This document shows, in pieces, positions 22,343-34,946 of a DNA stretch of 64,000 nucleotides. This DNA comes from Schistosoma mansoni (Eukaryota; Platyhelminthes; Trematoda; Strigeidida; Schistosomatidae): assembly GCF_000237925.1 (NCBI RefSeq), contig NC_031502.1:32887914-32951913 (forward strand), read 5' to 3'. The notes under the pieces were generated by a model, which searched no databases, was not told the origin of the DNA, and saw nothing but the letters and a program-made list of their open reading frames with translations. The translations under genes were made by a program, and so were the position numbers. Numbering within the stretch: position 1 is the first letter of the stretch; the number at the start of each line of letters is the position of its first letter.

Positions 22343-23113
22343 TTTTATTATCTACTATGATCCACTGTTCTTCACCATTCTTTCGAGAATAAACTTTACT
22401 GTATTGACGAGAATGCATAAGGCCGTTAGCATGGTGTGTGTTGAATCTTTTGAGGTCAGTGATAATACGCATATGGGTAGGCATCTAAAATCTTGCAAAC
22501 ACATAGTGGGTGTTGGCTTGTCAGATACCAACCATCCACTTCTTTCATATCTTTCCCTTTGTATGTCCCCTAGTGGACGAGAGGTTTATATAATGGAATA
22601 CGTGGACGCAAACAACAGTATAAAAACTCTCTAATACCTTATCTGGTAACTACACTATGTGGTGAACACGTTGTTAAAGACGACCTGGTCGACAACTTGT
22701 ATTCTTAGACACGTTTCTAACTAGAACATTGAGCAGAATTAAATCTTTGGAAAAAAGTGTTTCGTTTAGTTCCAAGTAGTTTATCTACTTGGTTTATGTG
22801 AATATATATGGAGCTATAGGTTTCTTTCATCTTTCTTTTTTTGTTAAAGAAGACTGTTGAAATACTTTGTTCTGATAATTCTATATTGTGCAAAAAAATA
22901 TTCTATTTTATAAGCCCGTTAATAATAAAAGACACGGTCCGTACTAATGAACAGTATTGAGCAGTAGTGATATATGCTACTACAGATAAAGTTACTCGTT
23001 GTTCACTGATATGTCGTCTTTTCAGAATATTAAGGAATAAAACGAAAAGTCTTGCAGACTGTAGTCGGGATCTTTTCTCTACTTTCGTCGGCGCCTGATT
23101 TAAGTTTAGGGTC

Positions 23114-23404
23114 ATGGGTGCTAAACGACCTCGGGGTCGTAGGTCGTCAGTTCCAAAAGCTAATAGGAAGAGAAACAAAGCAATGATTGAGCGAAGTTTG
23201 AGCCTATTAAATAATCATGCCTTGACTTTCCGGAATGAATTGAAGGCTCATTCAGAATCTAACAAAGAGGATAAGATTCCTTATCTCGGGTTGGAAGATT
23301 GCACTGAACAAGTAATCAGCAAAGAAACTGAAGACACCTCCTACTCCGAACAGCGAATCGAGGATGCTATAGCCGAATTTTCATTATTAAAGTGTCCACG
23401 ATAG
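23114..23404 (+). CDS. Small basic hypothetical protein, 96 residues
   Basis: This single open frame starts MGAKRPRGRRSSVPKANRKR. The ATG is preceded by an in-frame TGA 15 bases upstream, so it is the true start if the transcript is unspliced. The first 25 residues are strongly basic (nuclear-localisation-like). The middle is a helical stretch with NKAMIERSLSLLNNHALTF, and the C-terminal third is acidic. A pyrimidine-rich CGTCTTTTCAG at about 23012-23022 could be a splice or spliced-leader acceptor, and AATAAA at 23499 could end the transcript. I recognise no family. A retroposed copy of a spliced gene is an alternative. Confidence 0.5.
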   Translation: MGAKRPRGRRSSVPKANRKRNKAMIERSLSLLNNHALTFRNELKAHSESNKEDKIPYLGLEDCTEQVISKETEDTSYSEQRIEDAIAEFSLLKCPR

Positions 23405-23498
23405 ATCACAATCTCGTTTAGTACGCCCAGTATTTTAAAACCATTGCAAACCACTTTTCTATATTTCATGTTCTTGATTTTATTCTAACTGCTCAGTC

Positions 23499-23504
23499 AA
23501 TAAA
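23499..23504 (+). promoter_or_regulatory. Candidate polyadenylation signal
   Basis: An AATAAA hexamer lies 95 bases after the stop codon of the small ORF, at a usual distance for a 3' end. Confidence 0.45.
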
Positions 23505-24624
23505 CTTTGCCAGCTGTCATGCTAGCAGTTACTTATAGAAATCGGATGTATAAAGTGTTCCTTGTAAATAACACATAACATCATATATGCATATTTAAAT
23601 TAATATTCTTTTGTTTGTATTTCATTCTAAGAGAGGTGTCAGGTTCTGAAAAGCTTCCTGTGTGATCGATAGGCTACGTCTCCTTTACCGCGCTAGGACA
23701 AAACTGCACGAATACATCGATGATTAAGCATTATATATTCGTTCTCTTAGTGGCTCTTAGCTAGCTTGAGGATGTGTGGAACTTGGAATAACTTGTTTCT
23801 GTAATTTTTAGGGTTACTTTGATGGTATTTTTATCCATCTAGGTGGTGCAGCCTTAAAAAGTGATAAAATACTGTCGAAATATTACACGTGGTCAGTTCT
23901 AATTGAGATAATAGTCTTCAAAGTCACCATGTCTAGTAAAGGTGTGCTTTTGATTGGGATTTGTAAGGCCTGAGATTTGTGATCACTAACCATAGGTATA
24001 CCTTAATATCGGTTCTAATAACGAATATAAGATGTTTTCTAGTTCTCTAATTTACTTTCGGTAACGTTATGTTTTGCTCGACATCCTTCTTTTAGTTCCC
24101 TGTCTTTCGTTAGAATGTTACAATTAAATCTAGTGTTTATAGTAACTTTCGTCCTAAACATTTGCCATGTTTATATGAACACGAAGCTGGTCGTTTGTAA
24201 TAAATTTTTGACCATACGTTTTGTAATCAGAAGAAATATTGTACAGAGTACGTCACTACCGAACCACGCCAACCACTGTCTGTCGCTAATCTTCCTATGT
24301 ATAATTGAGTTTTGGTGTTCATCAGCATTTGTCAAATCAATTATTTTCAATTTTATGGATACCATTTCTACACACCCCTCGTTTATTGAAGTCGTGCATA
24401 GTACTTGTTAAGTCAAATCTTTATTCAACTCCGTTGTATTCGTCTGCTTTCAGTTAGTATTTATCTTACTGTTGTAGAATTCCACTCCACTAGTTCTTTG
24501 GGCACATAGAAGATAAGATCCAACCAGTCAAAATGGCTTCTTAATCTTTCTCTTAATGGGTTCTCTATACATAATTTCAACGTAGCTGATCTCAGTACAT
24601 TTTGGTCAGTCATACGCAGCTTAG
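23505..24624. other. Gene-free stretch
   Basis: Nothing was recognised. Opposing open frames of 98 and 64 codons at 24115-24411 lack any domain and overlap each other. Confidence 0.45.
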
Positions 24625-24830
24625 AATCTGGTATGTATGTGCAGCATTTCAAGTTGCTACACCACAGAGAGATAAAATTATCTAGGTCAGTCCCAGGGTA
24701 TTAGATATAGTAGCAATTTTAACGGTAACAGGAACGCTTAGGCTTAGAAAGTATGGTACGAGTAGAAAATATGGACTCGTGAAATAAAAAGAACAAAATA
24801 ACTTGGAATTCAAATATCTTTAGGGACCTG
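24625..24830 (+). repeat. Dispersed repeat R1, copy 4
   Basis: This diverged R1 copy carries CACAGAGAGATAAAATTATC and a following AGTAGCAATTTTAACGGTAA block. Confidence 0.5.
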
Positions 24831-25659
24831 GTCGTGATACTTGTGTAGGTTGTGTATCAATAGGGAACCTTTCAGGGCATTTTGATATCTTCAAAGTTCA
24901 TAAATCTGAGCTGTCTTTTCCTCTGTATTTGTTTAGGTATTCTAGGGTAATTTCTGCAAGATTGAAAAGAAGTAAATGTCTATCATATACTGGACCTATT
25001 TTCTCGCTACCTTTGGTTCAGTCGCTAATGGATAACTTGATCTTCCCATACTTTTGCTGTTACTTTAAAATTGAATACTGTCTCCCCTCATCGAACACTT
25101 TCTTTGCGTATATATCATGTTATTATTTACTTTAATTTATTGTTCTTTCTGTCCTGTTAATAAGCACAGCAGTTTGTATTACTGCATATTTTAATGTGGT
25201 CTTGCTCAGTTTAACTGAACTAAGACGACATCTCTAACTTCGAAATACTAGCACAAGGGTGAAAAGCACAGCGAACTACACTAAAATATTATTTATAATC
25301 TAAGAGCAATTGATCGCACAACCATATAGACATGTCTAAGAAAATGCTCTTCCACCAGCTATTTACAAAACAGTTTTCACTCAGATGGAACACGATACGG
25401 TTGGTTCCTTTAAGCACATGGATTAAATAGTTCAACAGAAATAAAAGAATAGCATTGTATTTCAATTGAATCATAAGCCATAGAATAGATATATCTACCT
25501 CCAAATCAATAGGGTGTTCCTTAAACTTTGTGTTATTCATAATCTTATATTGTAACTCATCTGAACTTACTAATAGAGTATGTCTCCAGTCGTCGGCATA
25601 TTTATATTGTACTTAGTATTTACAGCATAATAAATGCTTTTAATTGAGTCGACTAACTT
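24831..25659. other. Gene-free AT-rich stretch
   Basis: No gene or repeat was recognised. Confidence 0.45.
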
Positions 25660-26172
25660 TTAGATGCACGAGGCCCCCAAGTGCCCTGGTACGGCCGAGG
25701 GTGGGAAGAGTCAGCTCTCACATGGCTACGCGTATGCAGCTACTGCCAGGGAATTCCTACTCACCACATTCTCGTGGCATTACTATTGTTTACGAAATTG
25801 AGAGGACGAAAAGTGAATGTCTGGCGCCTTAATCGAGTTGGTGGGTATGAAAAATCCACCTAGGGGAGTTGAAAGACTTTGGTTCTAAACCCATGTTTCA
25901 CATGGGCTCCAGGATCCTGAAGGTAGAAATGGCGTATGAACCTATTGTCGGTCACAGGCTACCATGGGGCTGCATTTCCTAAAGTTAATCCACTGTCTTG
26001 TGGATTAGACCTCTAGGTCAAAGGCTTTGTGAATGACCCCCTAAGAAAACCATCTGCTTCGGTTTGGGTACCCGGGCAGTATTCTAGCACACACACGTAT
26101 CGAATGATTTGTGTGACTCATATGTTTTTGGTGCCTCTTTGTACCGATGTTTGCGTTTAAATACATAAAATA
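25660..26172 (+). repeat. Dispersed repeat R2, long copy 2
   Basis: It is collinear with 2265-2765. It starts GAGGCCCCCAAGTGCCCTGG and ends GTGCCTCTTTGTACCGATG with an A-rich tail. The same tail is seen on LINE-A. Confidence 0.7.
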
Positions 26173-27744
26173 AATGGATGCCTGAGACTTTTATAAGTTA
26201 CGCTAGAAAGTGGTTTACTTAAGAAATGGTGAACAACGTGGTATACAACAAAAAAATATGCTTAAAATATATCTAACCTGCTGAAACTAGTGTTTTAAAA
26301 TTGTCACCAGTTGAAAAGTGTGTCCACATACATACTACCTAAACTCTAAGCACATAGTATTTCAACAGAATGCCCACAGTCAAATGGAAATGGGAATAAT
26401 TGAATGCTCCAATGTAAAATATCCCTAGCACTTAAAAGTTAGGTTTCATTTTCACTACGGATCAATCATTTTACATTCCATAAGTAACTCATCATGGCTG
26501 GATATTTTGTAAGGACGGAGAAACCTGGTGGTTAGATTGCTGTTATTGGTTGAAGTTGGCAGCTATGTGGTAAGTCTACAGACTTGTTTCGATTTACCCG
26601 GGCTACCAGCAACAAGAATTCTTGTGTTATTGGAGTTGATAGGATGCCAACAATTAAATTTTAAAGACCCTCGAATGTTTGGGAAATCACTTTTAGGGAC
26701 AATTTAACTGGGACATTACCCCAACAACATCGTTCTCATTCTAAAATAGCACTATGCAACTTGTGACTGTCATCCTAGTATAATCTGGGCGTCTTTTACT
26801 TCCAAACGACTCACTTCCCTTGTACTCCACAGATTGTGGCACGCTCATGAAAGACTCGCTTGGAAGGACCAGATGTGATTTCGTTCAGGCCGTAATTGTA
26901 TTGATCACCCGTACAAATGAGCTACGAATAAAAGCATGGTATGACTGAGGAAAAATAAGATGGGAATTTTTAAATTCCGAATCATCAGATATTTAAAATT
27001 TAGCTACTCTGCCAAAGGTATGATCAAACTGATAGTCCATCTGTGAATCAGATGACGAAATGTACACGTCATATTGGTGTTTCCACCTAAACTTTGCAAT
27101 ATATTAGACGTCGTGAAAGTGTGCAAAATTTCCAGGAAAGCGCATCAATGCGTCATGCAGTTTGGGCGCAAGATTAGATAAAATGTATTTAAATTAATAT
27201 GAAATATGTGCAAAATTAGCGAACAGGAGGCTCGAACATTGTTGAGCATATCATCGATGTTATTGTCTATATTTAATGGCGCTCTGAGTACAGTCGTTAT
27301 TTTATGTTTTGTAAAGAAATTATGTTTAGTTTGTAGATGATATTCATCACAGATTGACTTCATTTGGGGTACTACTGAAAACCAGAGAAGAATGGATAAA
27401 CGTTTCACTTTTAATATTGGACTCTTAACAAGTACTCCCTGATTTTTAATATCTCAACTGAAATCAATCTGTGACGAATATCATAAAAATGATTGTAATT
27501 TAATTTGCACGGAGAGAAGAAATATAGTGTGATATACGTAAGGTTAAAATGTAAGTTACACAAACTGATAAGTTAATATAACTGATTGTTTGACATTCTT
27601 CTGAATACACGGGCTCTTACTTTCAGCTTAATACAATAAGACAACTTGGATAAATACTTTAAATACCTCATTAATGTATTTTCCGGATTAACTAAATATC
27701 TAGATTCCATAAAATTAGCAAAGAAAATACTTTTCATTAATCCT
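26173..27744. other. Gene-free stretch with a 26-bp inverted repeat
   Basis: There is no coding sequence with support. Positions 27337-27362 and 27459-27484 are inverted copies of one 26-mer (two mismatches) around a 96-bp spacer. An 87-codon minus frame at 27145-27408 spans one arm and may be a remnant of an unidentified element. Confidence 0.4.
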
Positions 27745-28760
27745 ATAGTCTAGCTGAGAAACTGTGCTTAGTGGAGTCCCCCAGGGTACAGTTTTGGGGC
27801 CAGTGTTATTCCTCTTGTACGTAAATGACCTCCCTCGTCTACTGTCGTCATCAGTCTTGCTATATGCTGACGATGTCAAGATATGGAGAGCGATACAAAG
27901 TAAGGGTGATATATTAGAACTCCAAAACGACCTGGAGAAATTATCTGAATGGTCCCAAACATGGCAATCGCCGATAAATACTTCCAAGTGTGTTGTGATG
28001 CATATTGGTCATCAAGGTACAGATACATACACGATGAATAACACTGAGCTGCCTATTGACCAGACACACAAAGACTTAGGAGTCATTGTTAGCCAAGACT
28101 TAAAGACTACTGCACACTGCCGTGCAATAGCCGCCAAAGGTTTTAGAACTTTATGGTCCATACGTAGGGCTTATAGTCATCTCGACGCTAAAACATTTCT
28201 GACTTTGTATACAGTGTTCGTGCGTCCTAAACTTGAGTACTGCATACAAGCGGCTAGCCCCTGTCTAAAAAAAGACGATGAGCTCTTGGAAAGGGTTCAG
28301 AGAACAGCAACTAAGCTGATTCCCAGAATAGCGAAGCTCCCGTATGATGCTAGACTGACCAAGCTAATCCTATTCCCGCTGTCATATCGAAGAATCAGAG
28401 GCCACTTGATTACAGTTCTCAAATTGCTTAGTGATAAATTTGCACCTGATATGCCCTCATTTTTCTTGTCTCCCAAAACAGAAAATTTACGAGGACACTC
28501 CGAAAAATTTCACAAGCCCAGAACGAATTACTTGTCAGTTGACTATTGACTTTCCCATCGAATAATCAACGAGTGGAATTCATTACCTCATCACGTGGTT
28601 GAGACTCTATCCGTCGACTCTTTCAAAAGAAAGTTGGATCAACTGAGAGACCATCATTGCCAGGACAAACACAGGCCACCAAGCCTCCTGTCCTTTCCAA
28701 ACTGAAACTGATTTATTTCTTTGATTCACCTCATAATAAATGATTTTCAGGAAATTTGAT
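27745..28760 (+). mobile_element. CR1-like LINE, 5'-truncated
   Basis: The plus strand encodes the later half of a CR1-type reverse transcriptase. It has LSGVPQGTVLGPVLFLLYVN, the catalytic YADD in LLYADDVKIW, then FVRPKLEYCIQAASPCLKKD, ERVQRTATKLIPRIAKLPYD and SYRRIRGHLITVLKLLSD. The frame ends at a TGA at 28547-28549 but continues in the same frame as LSHRIINEWNSLPHHVVETL and FKRKLD, the normal CR1 C-terminus, to about 28706. One stop is thus the only evident lesion. Schistosome CR1-like elements of this kind are known as SR1/SR3/Perere-type; the exact family is not assigned. Confidence 0.85.
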
Positions 28761-30474
28761 CATAAATTTGTTTAATTGTCTATTATATGTTACTAACTCT
28801 ACAGGAGAGTATGATATGAGATAATTTCACTGTTTAGATAGTGTGATTTTTTCTAAAATTCTTTTAATATATAGTTAATTTCTGATAGATTACAATATAA
28901 CAAAAACTGTTATCTCTTCTTATTTTCTTTATATAAATCAATTCAATCATAGATAACAATTTAATTATCACTCTAGTTATTTCCTTGTAACCTTCAACAT
29001 TCTCATCGTTGTCATCATCATCTTGTTGTTATGACTATAGAAATTTCATGATTAGAAATATGTTGATCTGTTGTCAAGTTGATATTTATTTGATATTGTT
29101 TATGTGTTGTTTAAACCAGCAGGAGATTTTCGCCTATCATGTTGCATACTATTTGATTATAAAAATTAAAAAAAGAAAGAAAATTGTCCACGGGGTCAGT
29201 GTAATTTAATTTATCAGTTGATTAGTATTATTACACTTACACACATTTAAACATACATATATTCATGTAGATAGGAAGAAAGATGTTTAGACAAATGTAC
29301 AGTTGAATAAATCATATTAAGATTATTTACAAGTAGACTAGAAAAAGAAAGATTATAAAAATCATTGCAACTAATATAGATTTGAATCACTAAGCAAACT
29401 CATTTTTAATTGTACACATACATCATCATTAAGATTTGTATTGTATAGGTCATTTTGGGTTAATAAAATAAGATAAAAACTATAATAGTTCAAGGATAGA
29501 CAGGGTGGTTGAAATGAATCTAACGACAAAAATTAAACATAATCATTTAAAAAGAGTAAGAAATTAGAACATGGTACAAGCAGATACACACACACACATG
29601 TACATTAAAATAAACATTGAAAAATCAGTGACTAAATTTTTTTTTATTTTTTGCAAAATTTGTACAGATGTTTCATGTTGTGTGTTCTTAATTTTTGCTT
29701 TAATGTAATTTTATTTCTCAAGTAGACATTAATAGATTTAGTAGTAGTAGTAGTAGTAGTACCAGTAACAGGTAAGGTTTTAGCATTTTTGTGTTTAATT
29801 TATTAGTATTATACTATAATATGCAAAAACATATATTACTAATAATGTCATTTTGTATTAATAGTTGATTTACATATATTATTATTAGTAGTATCATGAA
29901 GAATGGTAATAAAATTTTTCTCATTTCATAGACATCATATTTTATTGAGCTTTTCGTGGTGATTTGATTGACGAAAATTAATTCATGTCAATCATACATC
30001 TATACCGACATATGAACATGTGGATAAAAATAAAGTATATTCAGGGTGAAATCTTTTATATCAAGACTTGATTGTTAAATAAAGATTGGTCAAACTGTTG
30101 ATTGTCAAATAAATTATTAAGGATACCGATTTTTCAGGGAACTTTCATTAGAAATTGACGCCGGTTGGCAAATGAGATAGTGCTAGACGTTCCAGTAATG
30201 CGTAAACCATAACGCTGTACAGGATCTAAGTTCAATTCCCTTTAAAACTATTGGATCAAAATTCAGTGAGCTATAACTTCAGATTCAGCCTCATTGTGAT
30301 GTCATACGATCTTCATTGAATAAACTTTAATGAATGTTATTGCTTTTCATTGCAACTTCAATAAATCTGCCTTTAAAGTAGTCACATGTGAGTATATGAT
30401 TATTATTATTATTAGTAGTAGTAGTATGCGAGGATTTTTGGAGATCGTAAAACTTTTATAGTTTCAAATACGAA
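28761..30474. other. AT-rich gene-free stretch with microsatellites
   Basis: This holds a (TAG)n microsatellite at 29739-29761 and a short (AC)n at about 29587-29598. A tRNA-like relic (a TTCAATTCCC box-B-like motif) may lie near 30165-30260. Confidence 0.45.
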
Positions 30475-30725
30475 CTGATCTTACCTACACCACCATTAGA
30501 AATTCGGAAGCACTGTATGGTCGTTCCATTCGAGCATGTGGTGACTTAGAATTGTGTGTCTATGACCCCACATCCGGTGGTCGAATCTAAGACCTTCGAT
30601 CTTGGGTGCGAATGCTTAACCTCTAGACCTCTGAATCACCATTAAACAGTGTTGATGTCCAACTTCAATCAAATCACGATATTGTTCAACTATCATTCAT
30701 TATTTGCTGTTCTAGTTACACAGGT
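30475..30725 (-). mobile_element. SINE-2 relic (tRNA-derived), old copy
   Basis: The minus strand shows the SINE-2 order: a 5' region with GATTGAAGTTGGACATCAAC, then GAGGTCTAGAGGTTAAGC (box A) and GATTCGACC (box B). The ribozyme region is beyond recognition. Confidence 0.5.
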
Positions 30726-30924
30726 GTACTTTATTTTAGTTTGTGATTTCTTCATAACGTTTGCATTTCAGAGTTTTTTCACTTTGATATACTTTTTTTC
30801 CAAATGTCACTGTTCTTATAAGTTTATAATAAAAATTCTTTTCACTATAACATTAAAACAAATTAGCATCTCTTTTATTTCCTAGTTTACAATCATCAGT
30901 ATTTTTTGTAATCTATTTTTGGTC

Positions 30925-31100
30925 AGAAGGGGTTTTGTGGAGAATTTAGCATTTCCATAGTTGAAATCATGAGTCCATTGAAGCTAGACCACCATGGAAA
31001 ACCTGGAAGCACTGAACGGCCGTTTCATCCTATTATGGGACTCCTCATCAGTGCGCATCCACGATCCCGCACTCGCGAGACTCAAACCCAGGACCTACCT
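30925..31100 (-). mobile_element. SINE-2, 5'-truncated copy
   Basis: Minus orientation. It keeps the 3' half: a box-B-like GGGTTTGAGTC, the hammerhead region at 31054-31009, TTTTCCATGGTGGTCTAGCT and the tail CTCCACAAAACCCCTTCT. Confidence 0.75.
31009..31054 (-). ncRNA. Hammerhead ribozyme motif, SINE-2 type, degenerate
   Basis: The stem I halves (GCACTG and a CAGTGC-like partner, one wobble), the stem II hairpin and the GAAA block are kept. The first core base has changed (ATGAGGA for CTGAGGA), so self-cleavage is unlikely. Confidence 0.7.
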
Positions 31101-33782
31101 ATTTTTGTTCAGACAATTAGTTAAAATTTATAATGTAAAATATACTGCTATTGAGTCAATTAGTATCACAACCGTGACTTTTGCTTGAAATTCGAGGCAT
31201 AATACCACATTATCACTCATCTTAAGAAAAGGTTTGTAAAGGATATTTTTTATCTAAAAACTGCGTAGTTATCAAGTCATAATAAAAAGTCTATAATGAA
31301 AATAACAATGTATAAATGTTAAATTATGTGAATTGTTTACTCACTTCTGATCCTGATTCATTCTGAAACAAAATTTAACAACAATTCATTGGATTTTTCT
31401 TTGTTCAAGGTAAACTCTTTATCTCATTAATAGACAAAGATTCTTGTTTTGTAAAAATTACTTAACAAGATTAAGGGTTTTATCTATGTTTTTGAGAACA
31501 TCGTCTTGTGATATCAACTTGTCGGCTTTTCAAGAAATCTGTGTATGAATGATATAGAAATAATGAGGAATCAATCATAGAAGTATTTATCGATACAGAA
31601 GTTGATGCAAACATGCTCTAGCCTGTCGAAAAAGTGAGTTTTTAAGATGAAAATATTCTAGATTACGAAGACAAAAACCAGTTCTATACGTTGAAAAAAA
31701 AACTTTGCATACTTAATTTTCGTTATATTTTTGGTGACAAGTTATTGATTTTGACGATCTGTATTGGCTAAGAAGTGGTGTAAATATCCTAAGGTCACTT
31801 TCACTGCCGTTCAGTTTAGACAGTGCATTATTGTTTCACTGAAATCATTCTTATCAATTATGGTAATAATCAACTAGATATTTATCTATACATATATGTG
31901 TGATACACAGAAAATTATCGGATCTAAATTTTTGATCGGATGTTGTCATTTGATTCTATTTTACATTTGAATTTTGTACTACTGTTACTACCACAAGACG
32001 TTCAATTCAAGTGTTGTCGTTTGTTAGTACGCAGACGCATTCAGCTAAAACATTTTAAGCAAATCAATCGATATATTATATGCTGTCATAACAGTTTTTA
32101 TAACACCACAAACTATTCACCGCAGAAAAGCAAAAATACTGGACAATAAATAGTTTAAATCAGCGAGATAAGCACAGGGGACATCAAAAGAATGAGTAGT
32201 AATTGATAACATTTGGAAACGACAGCCCAATAGAGAGTTGTGTGGAGATCTCTGGCAAGTGGCCTATACTTTATGTGTAGGTAAGGTAAGCATAATAGAC
32301 AACGACGTAGTCGACGATTGTATCACCCTACTCTTAAACTCATTAACACAACACACTGGTCTAATATACCCTTAGGGAGAAGTAAAAAATCTCAGGTCTA
32401 TCAGTAAACATACTAACATTTATCCATCTATTATTAAGTCAATAGTTATAATCATTTTTCGGTTTCAATCAGCTTATGATATTTTCATTTGTGAAATTAG
32501 ACTGAAGCCACAAATCGTAACTGCGTCACCGATGACTACTGGTCGATGATTCGATGGGGATAGTTCGTCGTGAATTAATTATGAACCTACAGATGAATAT
32601 TAGTTGGAAGCATTAGTGTTACAACAAGACAATTATTTCTAATGAATACAAAAAGGTTTCATTCATCCAATATTTCATTTTTAAAAAATTAGTTTTTTTT
32701 TTTAGATACGGGAACGAATTCAGCTCTTCATCAATGAAAATGGACGGTTTTTAATTACAATCACAAAAAAATTCACTATGATCATACGAAGAGTTCGCTG
32801 AAGTTAAAAACATAACTACAAATATATTTCTACCTAGTTGCTTAATATTAGTGTATTCACCGAAATACCTAAAAGCTATGATTTCAATCCCATCAAAATT
32901 TGCAATTCCATTGTCTCGGATAAGTTCAAAAACTTATGAAACGAAACAAACACCTGTATATTGTAACCAGTCCAAATTCAAGCCATAGAATTCTGTAATA
33001 TCTCCAGATTAACTATGTTGATTGATAGACAGTGTGACCAAGTAATCATACCCAGTCAACCAACTGATGGATAAACAGACAGATTTATGAACAATACACA
33101 CGTAACAGATACCATTGTGTTAACTTTATTTCTTTCTCCTATTCAATCTGTACAAATTATCATTGAATGGTTGTATTCTTTTTGAATTATCATAGTTCAT
33201 TTCTTATCAATTTTAATGTATAGGAGATTGGTGAGGAAAAATATCTTGTAAGAATGTTCACACATAATTGAACAATAGTTGCTATAATTTACTAATCATT
33301 TGTTCTATATAAGTTGTCAAGCTATTCGCTCTAATCTTGACGAATATTCGTATAAATTAACACTTGATTATTTTTTTTACCTTCACCACCCCCTCCACAT
33401 AGACATACCCGGAAAGATAACGAGTTAAAAGAAAGAGAAAATTATGTTTTTATGGTAGGCAAATAACAGACAATTTAAGAGGTGATACTCTTGTAAAACT
33501 GTTTTAATTAACTTGTAATAACTTATATATTATCATAATCAGTTAGATACAAGGAAATTACCAAGTGGATAAAAATTAACGTTTTCTGTACAATGTAATC
33601 TATTGACTAAGTTTGGAAATTATTTAAAATTAAGGAGTTTCGTCTCAGAGATTATATTAATAGTAATTTTCTTTACAAATTGAGATCATCGTGTAAAGAA
33701 TTCATGAAAAAAACCAGGTGTGCATTGAATAGTTGTGTTTGTAATGGAAAACACATGATCAATGAGTTAGTCATAAGTAAGT
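31101..33782. other. Gene-free AT-rich stretch
   Basis: No gene, repeat match or structured element was recognised. Poly-T runs and short frames only. Confidence 0.45.
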
Positions 33783-34100
33783 AGGACCATATGTGCATCA
33801 ACTCAAGTTGTTACACCACATCACCACAGTGAAATGAAATGATGGAGATAAATATCAAAGTAATGAAAGTAGTAACATTATCAGTGGTAGTAAAAAAAAG
33901 ATTAGGGACAAGTAAATGATTAGAGAATAAAGAATGAATCTACTAAATACAGGTATGAGTTAATTTCAAAACTGAATACCTAAGGAAAGATAAGGAACGA
34001 GTGCATCTGCCTCAGTGTAACGGATTCAGAACACCACTAGTTACGATAATCGTAAGGACCTCAACCTGGTATTTTGCTCCTAACAATATAGCTCAGTCTT
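33783..34100 (+). repeat. Dispersed repeat R1, copy 5
   Basis: The R1 blocks (CATCAACTCAAGTTGTTACA, AGTAACATTATCAGTGGTAG) are followed by a longer 3' extension containing CGAGTGCATCTGCCTCAGTG, a block only weakly seen in other copies. Confidence 0.5.
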
Positions 34101-34946
34101 ACAGTCAAAGACTTCATATACTTAGGCTAAGAGTTTCTCTGACCATCCTCGATTTTCTCAAACCTACTTCTATATCGGGCAGCATAGGAGTATTGGGTAA
34201 TTGAATATATATAATACTTATCCTAACAGATTAGGCCGAATCCAGGTTCTTTTTAAGGTACTGAATTCGAATCTGGTAATCTACATTCTCAACATTAATC
34301 GGTGATCTTTTTAACTGTCATCAGCGATTTCATTTCAACTCCAATCTAATTAACCACACAGATCATGTGTATAGAATAGATGAATTTTAGGTAGAAATGA
34401 GATTGAAAACGCTCTTTTCATTCTGTTTGGGACGAGAAAACTGTATGTATTTGTATTACCATATTGATGCATCATATAAGAACTCGAAAGCATTAGCTTC
34501 AACTTCAAACATCAATACATGATTCATTATTCAACAAGAAAATATAAACCTTTAAAGATTTTAAGAAAAACTTCCCATTAATATTTTTGTTATTGTTGTT
34601 GTTGATTATCTAAGTAAATAATACAGATTAAAAAAAATTATTTAATTTCCATTGAGATTGTTTATAATCTGTTTACTTTAAATGGATAGAAGAAAGAAAA
34701 AAAGACGAAATTAATTTTACAACTTGGGAAGAAACAATATCTATTTACTTTGAAAATGATGATTCGATGAAACATAAATAATTCCAGATATTATGAACTT
34801 AGGTATGGAGAGATGTAACGTGTACATTTGTATGTATATGCGAGAAAAGCAAATACGTATAAAGGTAACAGGCATAGGGGAAGAAAAGGGCGTAAAGAAT
34901 AAACATTGGTGTCAAATTTCTCAACGATATATATATATATATATTA
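34101..34946. other. Gene-free stretch
   Basis: Nothing was recognised except a short (TA)n run at 34927-34942. Confidence 0.45.

Larger units (their letters stand above)
20795..22715 (+). mobile_element. LINE-B, decayed 5'-truncated copy with two nested repeats
   Basis: The plus-strand translations follow the LINE-B polyprotein (46345-48429) in order. They include the CGVLDYTSAFG block (cf. CAFLDFASAFDSIP), KLISVNTDSW, SEREQYTVFGGKLSTSLLS and AACTIGDSS-type remnants, and end near ..LVDNLYS at about 22708. Many stops and frameshifts are present. The alignment is interrupted by R3 repeats at 21326-21655 and 21905-22342. The copy starts within the RT palm. Confidence 0.75.

Noticed and set aside
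27145-27408. Penelope-like element
   Set aside because: The 87-codon minus frame shows no reverse transcriptase or GIY-YIG motif that I can recognise.
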